In this document: in pieces, positions 6,681-10,964 of the stretch
How the letters are laid out: each line of letters starts with the position of its first letter
Position numbering within the stretch: position 1 is the stretch's first letter
From: Thermoplasmata archaeon
GTDB lineage: Archaea > Thermoplasmatota > Thermoplasmata > Thermoplasmatales > Thermoplasmataceae
DNA length: 10,964 bases
Assembly: GCA_021797225.1 (NCBI GenBank)
Contig: JAKAAE010000045.1
Location: 1-10,964 of the forward strand
Direction of reading: 5' to 3'
Translations under genes and position numbers: made by a program
The notes under the pieces: model-generated
Databases searched by the model: none
Seen by the model: the letters and a program-made list of their open reading frames with translations, nothing else
What the model was told of the DNA's origin: nothing

Positions 6681-6690
6681 TTTATAAAAT
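6681..6690 (+). promoter_or_regulatory. TATA-like element upstream of the NTF2-like gene
   Basis: TTTATAAAAT is one of the best TATA matches in the window. It predicts transcription from about 6707-6712, which would leave a leader of roughly 65 bases before the ATG at 6775. That is unusual beside the leaderless neighbours. Confidence 0.45.
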
Positions 6691-6763
6691 AAGTTCCAGC
6701 ATAGTTTGCCGGGGATAATACCTGGAGAGAATAGAGTAACCATAAAAGCAGGAATTACAGATA

Positions 6764-6770
6764 AGGTGAT
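6764..6770 (+). promoter_or_regulatory. Shine-Dalgarno site of the NTF2-like gene
   Basis: AGGTGAT matches the archaeal anti-Shine-Dalgarno sequence over seven bases and ends four bases before the ATG at 6775. It overlaps an alternative ATG at 6769, which it could not serve, so it favours 6775. Confidence 0.55.
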
Positions 6771-6774
6771 GGAA

Positions 6775-7128
6775 ATGGAAGAACTTGAGAAAATTGTGAG
6801 GAAGTATTATGATGCTGTTGATAGCAATGATCTTGAAACCTTATTTTCAGTATTTGCTGATAATATAGTTTATGAGAGACCCGGATATGGCCCCATATCC
6901 GGAATGGAAAAATTCAGGGATTTTTATGAGGCAAATAGAATCATAAAAAAGGGGAAACATACACTTTCAAATATAATCGTGCATGAACCCTATGTGGTAG
7001 TTGAGGGGGAATTCCACGGAACACTGAAGGATGGCAGGGAATCATATACGAAGTTCGTTGATGTTTACACATTTTCTGGAAAGAAGGCAGTCAAAAGGCA
7101 TACATATTTTGATGGACAGAATGTCTAA
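6775..7128 (+). CDS. NTF2-like / SnoaL-like domain protein
   Basis: A small protein of 117 residues with the pattern of the NTF2/SnoaL/ketosteroid isomerase fold. It opens with a helix and the typical EKIVRKYYDAVDSNDLETLFSVFADN (5-30). VYERPGYGPISGMEKFRDFYE (32-51) follows, then three to four strands: HTLSNIIVHEPYVVVEGEFHGTL, then TKFVDVYTFSGKKAVKRHTYFD. The C-terminal strand pair with FVDVYTFSGKKAVKRHTYFD is characteristic. The fold holds a hydrophobic pocket and family members range from enzymes to ligand binders, so no reaction can be assigned. An upstream TTG at 6706 would give a longer protein. It is transcribed divergently from pyrB, and its 3' end overlaps the convergent gene by four bases. 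Confidence 0.85.
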   Translation: MEELEKIVRKYYDAVDSNDLETLFSVFADNIVYERPGYGPISGMEKFRDFYEANRIIKKGKHTLSNIIVHEPYVVVEGEFHGTLKDGRESYTKFVDVYTFSGKKAVKRHTYFDGQNV

Positions 7129-7931
7129 AATATTATTTTTTGAAGTGTAAGAACAAGTCTGATAAAATCGAGACTCCAGAGATTGATAAGGTAATTTTCC
7201 GGATATTTGTAGAACCCGTAAGGGTGCAGAACTCGAGAATAGGCGGCGTAAAATTTGCCAAGGTCAGCAATGTCATGACCTGTATAGAAGCCAAGCATGC
7301 CCAGTATGGCTCCTGCTTTTGGCAGTGCAATGGTGAACCTGGTTGCACCCCTACCGCATTTCACGCATTTTTCCCTTATTTCAAGACCTGTTTCATTTTC
7401 TATATCTTCAATACTGCGTGAATACTTTATATAGGATTTTGAGTGGATTCCACATAGAGGGACGCCGCTGAGAAAAATTGTTATTCCCCGGGGTATATAG
7501 TCTTTCCCGGTATAATGCCACACTCTACCTGTGAACTGCTGGAGGCCGTATATTATGAATTTTTTATCTATGAGCCTGTGCCATTCCAGGTGTTCCAGTG
7601 CCAGTTCATAGGGATTGTTTTCCGTTCGCATTTCATATATTTCCTTTACCAGTGCAACACGTTCCAGGAAGAATCTGGTGTTTTCGAAGGCCGCGCTGGC
7701 CATGCCGTTTATTGCAGAGAGATGCGCATGTTTCATGGCGGAAATAGCGCTATCTGCTATTCTGAAATTGAAATTGTCTTTTATATCGTTTTCCATTAAT
7801 TCCATCAACGCCATTGCATGATTTTCATAATTCCCCTTGATGATTGTATTGCTGCCCAGGTAATCAAGAATTGAATTTTCCCTGAAATCTCTTATATATT
7901 TCTTATAACTGGTATATACATTTCTGGACAT
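7125..7931 (-). CDS. Unrecognised protein, HEPN-like helices around a Cys/His cluster
   Basis: I do not recognise the family. The start is the ATG at 7931, chosen over a GTG at 7946 because a good TATA-like element lies 24 bases upstream. The protein has 268 residues. Residues 55-101 are long helices with the pattern AHLSAINGMASAAFENTRFFLERV, which resembles HEPN-like all-helical proteins (S/A-rich, then RxxxE with Arg86 and Glu90). Residues 226-240 contain AAYSRVLHPYGFY, similar to the S-x-x-x-HP ending seen in such families. In between, Cys160 and His163 (PLCGIH) plus Cys189 and Cys192 (CVKCG) could bind zinc. No signal peptide is seen. The C-terminal LPKAGAILGMLGFY stretch is hydrophobic, but membrane insertion is doubtful. 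The HEPN link is a guess from pattern only. The gene stands alone. Confidence 0.8.
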   Translation of the reverse strand: MSRNVYTSYKKYIRDFRENSILDYLGSNTIIKGNYENHAMALMELMENDIKDNFNFRIADSAISAMKHAHLSAINGMASAAFENTRFFLERVALVKEIYEMRTENNPYELALEHLEWHRLIDKKFIIYGLQQFTGRVWHYTGKDYIPRGITIFLSGVPLCGIHSKSYIKYSRSIEDIENETGLEIREKCVKCGRGATRFTIALPKAGAILGMLGFYTGHDIADLGKFYAAYSRVLHPYGFYKYPENYLINLWSLDFIRLVLTLQKIIF

Positions 7932-7949
7932 AGAATATAATGCCACGAT

Positions 7950-7960
7950 GTTTTATATGC
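7950..7960 (-). promoter_or_regulatory. TATA-like element of the HEPN-like gene
   Basis: On the minus strand the sequence GCATATAAAAC is centred 24 bases before the ATG at 7931, fitting a leaderless transcript and supporting that start. Confidence 0.5.
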
Positions 7961-8065
7961 TTTTCATTTCAGGCAGGGTATATGTTCAGCCATAGAATAT
8001 GATAATGCAACAACGTACACGGCAACGATACAATTTCCTTTTCTGGAGTTAGCATTACGAGAGTG

Positions 8066-8077
8066 TTATCCTGATAA
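8066..8077. promoter_or_regulatory. Dyad TTATC-CT-GATAA upstream of HMGR
   Basis: This is an inverted repeat with perfect five-base arms and a two-base spacer, directly upstream of the TATA-like region of the HMG-CoA reductase gene. The position suits an activator or regulator site. No cognate protein is known from this window. Confidence 0.3.
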
Positions 8078-8080
8078 AAG

Positions 8081-8096
8081 TTAATAATATATAAAT
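8081..8096 (+). promoter_or_regulatory. TATA-like region of the HMGR operon
   Basis: TTAATAATATATAAAT lies 12-27 bases before the ATG at 8108. Its left half has the spacing for a leaderless transcript. The exact eight-base element cannot be fixed by eye. Confidence 0.45.
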
Positions 8097-8107
8097 GATT
8101 ACTCGGT

Positions 8108-9340
8108 ATGGATTCCTTAATACATGGCTTTCATAATATGAGTGTAGAAGATCGAAGAAAGCTCATAAAAGAATTTTCAGGATTAACAGAGGATGATATG
8201 GAAACGATGGATTATAGAATGCCCATTGATGCAGCCGGGAATATGATAGAAAATGTTTATACGATAATGGATTATCCCGTTGGTGTTGCAACAAATTTCA
8301 GGATAAATGGAAAGGATTACCTCATTCCCATGAGCCTTGAGGAGCCATCGGTAGTTGCTGCCTGTTCCAATGGTGCAAGATATGCAAGGCCAGATGGATT
8401 TACTGCCTATTCAAGTAATTCTCTGATGAGGGGAGAAATTGAGCTTTACAGTGTTCCAGATCCGGATTATGCTGTGATTAAAATATTGCAGAATAAGGAA
8501 AAAATACTGGAAATGGCAAACAGCAGGTCAAAAACCCTGTCCGGCATGAAAGCAGGTGCAAAATCCATTGAAATCCATTACATAAATAATGAACTGATTG
8601 TCAACCTGATTATTGATGTTGCCGATGCGATGGGTGCAAATATAATAAATACCATGCTGGAGTATGTTTCAGGGTATATTGAGGAACTGACAGGTGGCAA
8701 GTCCAATTTAAGGATTATGAGCAACCTGACCACCGAAAGGATAACATACGCATATGCAAAATTCGATGGTAAGAAACTCGGTCAGGAAACAGTTGACAGG
8801 ATTATACTGGCAAATGAATTTGCAAAACATGATATATACAGGGCCACAACACACAATAAGGGAATAATGAACGGAATAGATGCTGTTCTGCTTGCCACCA
8901 TGAACGACTTCAGGGCGCAGGAGGCAAATGCCCATGCATATGCATCGATAAATGGCTATGGCCCTCTGACTGAGTACAGAAAGGATTCTGAGGGTAATTT
9001 GATAGGATCAATAAAAATACCTGTTGCCGTGGGTACCGTGGGTGGTGCAACCAGAACATCCAGAAAGGCAATGCTTGCAATGAAGATCATGAGAATTTCG
9101 GGATCTGCGGAATTCGCCAGTATACTTGCTTCGGTGGGACTTGCACAGAACTTTGCGGCACTGAGGGCACTGGCAGATGAGGGTATCCAGAGCGGGCATA
9201 TGAAGCTGCATGCAAGGAACATTGCTATCGCAGCCGGTGCCACAGGGGATCTGGTGGAGAAGGTTGCCCGGGAAATGATATCTGGAAAGAATATAAGTTA
9301 CACAGCCGCCAGGGAAATCATTGAAAAAACAAGAGGATGA
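8108..9340 (+). CDS. mvaA: HMG-CoA reductase, class II
   Basis: Reduces HMG-CoA to mevalonate, the entry to isoprenoid membrane lipids. The whole chain matches class II enzymes such as Pseudomonas mevalonii MvaA. MIENVYTIMDYPVGVATNF begins near 46; EEPSVVAACSNGA (78-90) contains catalytic Glu79; the nucleotide motif DVADAMGANIINTM starts at 170. THNKGIMNGID (248-258) contains Lys251, MNDFRA (265-270) contains Asp267, and GHMKLHARNIA (363-373) contains catalytic His364. Length is 410 residues and there is no membrane anchor. In class II enzymes the Asp before the DAMGAN motif often favours NADH, but archaeal members vary, so the cofactor is undecided. In an archaeon with ether lipids the role should be biosynthetic, not mevalonate breakdown. 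Thermoplasmatales and Archaeoglobales are known to carry this bacterial-type form. It heads a three-gene operon. Confidence 0.96.
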   Translation: MDSLIHGFHNMSVEDRRKLIKEFSGLTEDDMETMDYRMPIDAAGNMIENVYTIMDYPVGVATNFRINGKDYLIPMSLEEPSVVAACSNGARYARPDGFTAYSSNSLMRGEIELYSVPDPDYAVIKILQNKEKILEMANSRSKTLSGMKAGAKSIEIHYINNELIVNLIIDVADAMGANIINTMLEYVSGYIEELTGGKSNLRIMSNLTTERITYAYAKFDGKKLGQETVDRIILANEFAKHDIYRATTHNKGIMNGIDAVLLATMNDFRAQEANAHAYASINGYGPLTEYRKDSEGNLIGSIKIPVAVGTVGGATRTSRKAMLAMKIMRISGSAEFASILASVGLAQNFAALRALADEGIQSGHMKLHARNIAIAAGATGDLVEKVAREMISGKNISYTAAREIIEKTRG

Positions 9341-9346
9341 GTATAT

Positions 9347-10075
9347 ATGGAAGATTATGAAGAGAATATAAAAAATGGAGATAATTTTGTAAAAAAGGAA
9401 AAATTCATGGATGCAATCAGGGAATATACAAAGGTCTATGATGCCGTAAAAGAGGACGATTTGAAGGCCGAAATTTGCTATAAACTTTCCCAATGTTATT
9501 TTTCCCTAGACCATAAGAGCACAGAAAATCCCCTGAAATATGCGGAAGAGTCCCTAAGTCTGCATAGGAAACTCGGTGATAGTGAACTCGAAGTCATGGA
9601 CCTCCTTAATATTGGTTACATATACCTGGATAGCGGGAAGCGTGATGATGCTATAACATTCTTCGACCAGGCAATATCCGTTGCGGATAAAATTGAGGAT
9701 GTCCAGCTTTTTGCACTCTCCAATAATTCCAAGGCGGAGGCATTGTCATCCCTCAAATCGAAACAGCCTGCAGCCATGGAAATTTACGACCATGTAATGG
9801 AATTATCCGAGAAATCTGAGGACTGGGAGAATTATTTTGAAGCACTCTATGGAAAAATCAATATACTGAGAAACAGCGATATCAATGCAGCTTTCGACCT
9901 CGGAAAAGCGGCACTGGACAAGATCGATGCAGTAATGGAGACAATTAAAACAAAGAAGGATAAAAAAGAATTCAAGACCAGTATGGGCTATTTGTATGAT
10001 TCTGTATCAGACATAGCCATGGAACTGGAAAATATAGATGAAGCTATGAAGATTGCTTCCAGATCCCGTGAGTGA
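9347..10075 (+). CDS. Tetratricopeptide-repeat protein
   Basis: A soluble, all-helical protein of 242 residues built from about six TPR-like helix pairs, beginning near residues 4, 41, 83, 123, 163 and 212. The third repeat (MDLLNIGYIYLDSGKRDDAITFFDQAISVADK, 84-115) is the best match to the TPR consensus, with the small residue, Tyr and Ala at the packing positions. The other repeats are more divergent. TPR arrays are scaffolds that bind other proteins or peptides; no enzyme motif is present. The ATG is six bases after the HMG-CoA reductase stop, and the next gene starts one base after this stop, so it is cotranscribed. It might organise HMGR or the hydrolase, but that is an inference from position. 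Confidence 0.88.
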   Translation: MEDYEENIKNGDNFVKKEKFMDAIREYTKVYDAVKEDDLKAEICYKLSQCYFSLDHKSTENPLKYAEESLSLHRKLGDSELEVMDLLNIGYIYLDSGKRDDAITFFDQAISVADKIEDVQLFALSNNSKAEALSSLKSKQPAAMEIYDHVMELSEKSEDWENYFEALYGKINILRNSDINAAFDLGKAALDKIDAVMETIKTKKDKKEFKTSMGYLYDSVSDIAMELENIDEAMKIASRSRE

Positions 10076-10076
10076 A

Positions 10077-10784
10077 ATGCAGAGAAAATATGCTCAGACT
10101 GAATATGGAAAAATTTCCTACCTGGACAGGGATAAGGGGTATCCGTTGATTTTTCTTCATGGCTTCGGGGGTACAGGCAATACATGGCTGAAGATTGAAC
10201 CGTTGCTGGATGCAGGTATAAGGCCCATACTGGTGGATTTACTCGGCCACGGGCATTCTGATAAGCCCGAAATTGATTATAGAATTACCCAGCAGGCAGA
10301 GGCAATCAAATCTTTGATAGAGGACCTTGATCTGGAAAATTTTTCTATTGCGGGAAACTCATACGGCGGGTGGATAGCCCTGAAATTTGCCTCTACTATT
10401 ATAAACCCTGATATGATTTTCCTGGTAGATAGTGCTGGCATATCCCCGACCCCCGGTGAACAGGGTATAAAAACAGCGGGAGATTTTATTGATTCCATAC
10501 TTAAGGTAAGGAATTATAAAAATAGGGATGCGCTGGAAACTATTATGAAGAACAATGCAAGGAAAGACGAAAAAATTACATATGATGAACTGGCTGCAAT
10601 CCGGTGCCCTACAACTGTTATATGGGGGAGGGATGACCGGGTAATCCCTCTTGAATACGGAGAGAGATTAAATGCCGGAATAAAAGGGAGCCAGCTTATT
10701 GTAATAGATGGGGCGGGGCATACCCCTCAGATAGATAGACCTGTAGAGTTTGCGAATATTATAAATAAAAAAGTTTTAATTTAA
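10077..10784 (+). CDS. Alpha/beta hydrolase
   Basis: A serine hydrolase-type protein of 235 residues. The oxyanion-hole motif HGFGG is at 28-32, the nucleophile elbow GNSYGG puts Ser95 at the active site, and Asp187 in WGRDDRVIPL and His215 in GAGHTP complete the triad. DLLGHGHSDKP at 54-64 is typical of the epoxide hydrolase, haloperoxidase and ester hydrolase branch. The cap region (about 121-175) is short. The substrate cannot be told from sequence. I chose the ATG at 10077, one base after the TPR stop; GTG at 10068 or TTG at 10053 would overlap the TPR gene. As third gene of the HMGR unit it may act on a lipid or thioester intermediate, but this is only a guess. Confidence 0.92.
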   Translation: MQRKYAQTEYGKISYLDRDKGYPLIFLHGFGGTGNTWLKIEPLLDAGIRPILVDLLGHGHSDKPEIDYRITQQAEAIKSLIEDLDLENFSIAGNSYGGWIALKFASTIINPDMIFLVDSAGISPTPGEQGIKTAGDFIDSILKVRNYKNRDALETIMKNNARKDEKITYDELAAIRCPTTVIWGRDDRVIPLEYGERLNAGIKGSQLIVIDGAGHTPQIDRPVEFANIINKKVLI

Positions 10785-10800
10785 ATTATTGAAATTATTT

Positions 10801-10962
10801 CTATAATATCTTATTTTTTAAAGCTTCCACAATTATCCTATATTGATTGTATCTTTTAATGTCTTTGTCAGTTGGTTGTGTAAAATTTTCGAAGGGAAGC
10901 AAAAATTTTTCTGAATTAATTGTAAGCTCTGGAAATTTCTCATCATTAAAATCGGATATTTC
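10801..10962 (-). CDS. C-terminal end of an unrecognised gene entering from the right
   Basis: On the minus strand an open frame runs from the window edge to a TAG at 10801-10803 and codes for the last 53 residues of a protein. It has a balanced, coding-like composition: a charged, Phe-rich segment (SEKFLLPFENFTQPTDKD) and a final amphipathic helix IKRYNQYRIIVEALKNKIL. The other two minus-strand frames hit stops within the first few codons. It would converge on the hydrolase gene, which ends 17 bases away. The family is not recognisable from this fragment. Confidence 0.6.
   Translation of the reverse strand, partial: EISDFNDEKFPELTINSEKFLLPFENFTQPTDKDIKRYNQYRIIVEALKNKIL
10811..10819 (+). terminator. 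T-rich tract after the HMGR operon
   Basis: TTATTTTTT lies about 27 bases past the hydrolase stop and could end the operon transcript. It also lies inside the tail of the convergent partial gene, so it may simply encode Lys residues there. Confidence 0.3.
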
Positions 10963-10964
10963 TA

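Noticed and set aside
6559..6774. Small RNA or tRNA gene in the pyrB/NTF2-like gap.
   Set aside because: There is no T-loop-like GTTCRA motif, no cloverleaf and no GC-rich stem; the region is explained by two divergent promoters.
7140..7799. Several plus-strand open frames of 68-94 codons opposite the HEPN-like gene.
   Set aside because: They are shadows: cysteine-rich translations without motifs, opposite a long frame that has a promoter and coherent helices.
9008..9493. Open frame of 161 codons on the minus strand across the HMGR and TPR genes.
   Set aside because: It is antisense to two secure genes, with a Cys- and His-rich, low-quality composition and no recognisable domain.

Overview
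The window looks like chromosomal DNA of an acidophilic archaeon of the Thermoplasmatales (a Ferroplasma-like or related AT-rich lineage; the species cannot be fixed from sequence alone). The reasons are archaeal-type information genes (aIF2-beta with a fused TRAM domain, the diphthamide enzyme Dph6), a CTP-type riboflavin kinase fused to a DNA-binding domain, a class II HMG-CoA reductase of the kind found in Thermoplasmatales and Archaeoglobales, AT-rich TATA-like elements about 25 bases ahead of start codons (leaderless transcripts), and frequent ATA, AGA and AGG codons. There are no rRNA or tRNA genes, IS elements, or CRISPR arrays.

Layout. 1-1705 (+): the end of an ABC-2 exporter permease and its ATPase, translationally coupled. 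1683-2538 (-): a two-gene unit of a ribbon-helix-helix regulator and an unrecognised 163-residue partner, converging with and overlapping the ATPase gene by 23 bases. 2539-2780: a 242-base AT-rich divergent promoter region with a repeated 14-mer and short inverted repeats. 2781-3748 (+): aIF2-beta-TRAM and a PIN nuclease, overlapping by one base. 3837-5138 (+): HTH-riboflavin kinase (RbkR type) and the Dph6-type ATP pyrophosphatase. 5184-6558 (-): pyrB-pyrI, the aspartate transcarbamoylase catalytic and regulatory chains. 6775-7128 (+): a small NTF2/SnoaL-like protein. 7125-7931 (-): an unrecognised, possibly HEPN-like protein with a Cys/His cluster. 8108-10784 (+): HMG-CoA reductase, a TPR protein and an alpha/beta hydrolase in a tight operon. 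10801-10962 (-): the C-terminal end of a gene that enters from the right.

Most of the window is core metabolism and translation: pyrimidine synthesis (pyrBI), FMN synthesis and its control (RbkR), isoprenoid lipid synthesis (HMGR), translation initiation (aIF2-beta) and EF-2 modification (Dph6). The less familiar parts are the RHH/partner pair with its putative operators, the HEPN-like Cys/His protein, and the TPR and hydrolase genes attached to HMGR. I see no clear evidence for a complete new defence or mobile system; those three are the best leads.
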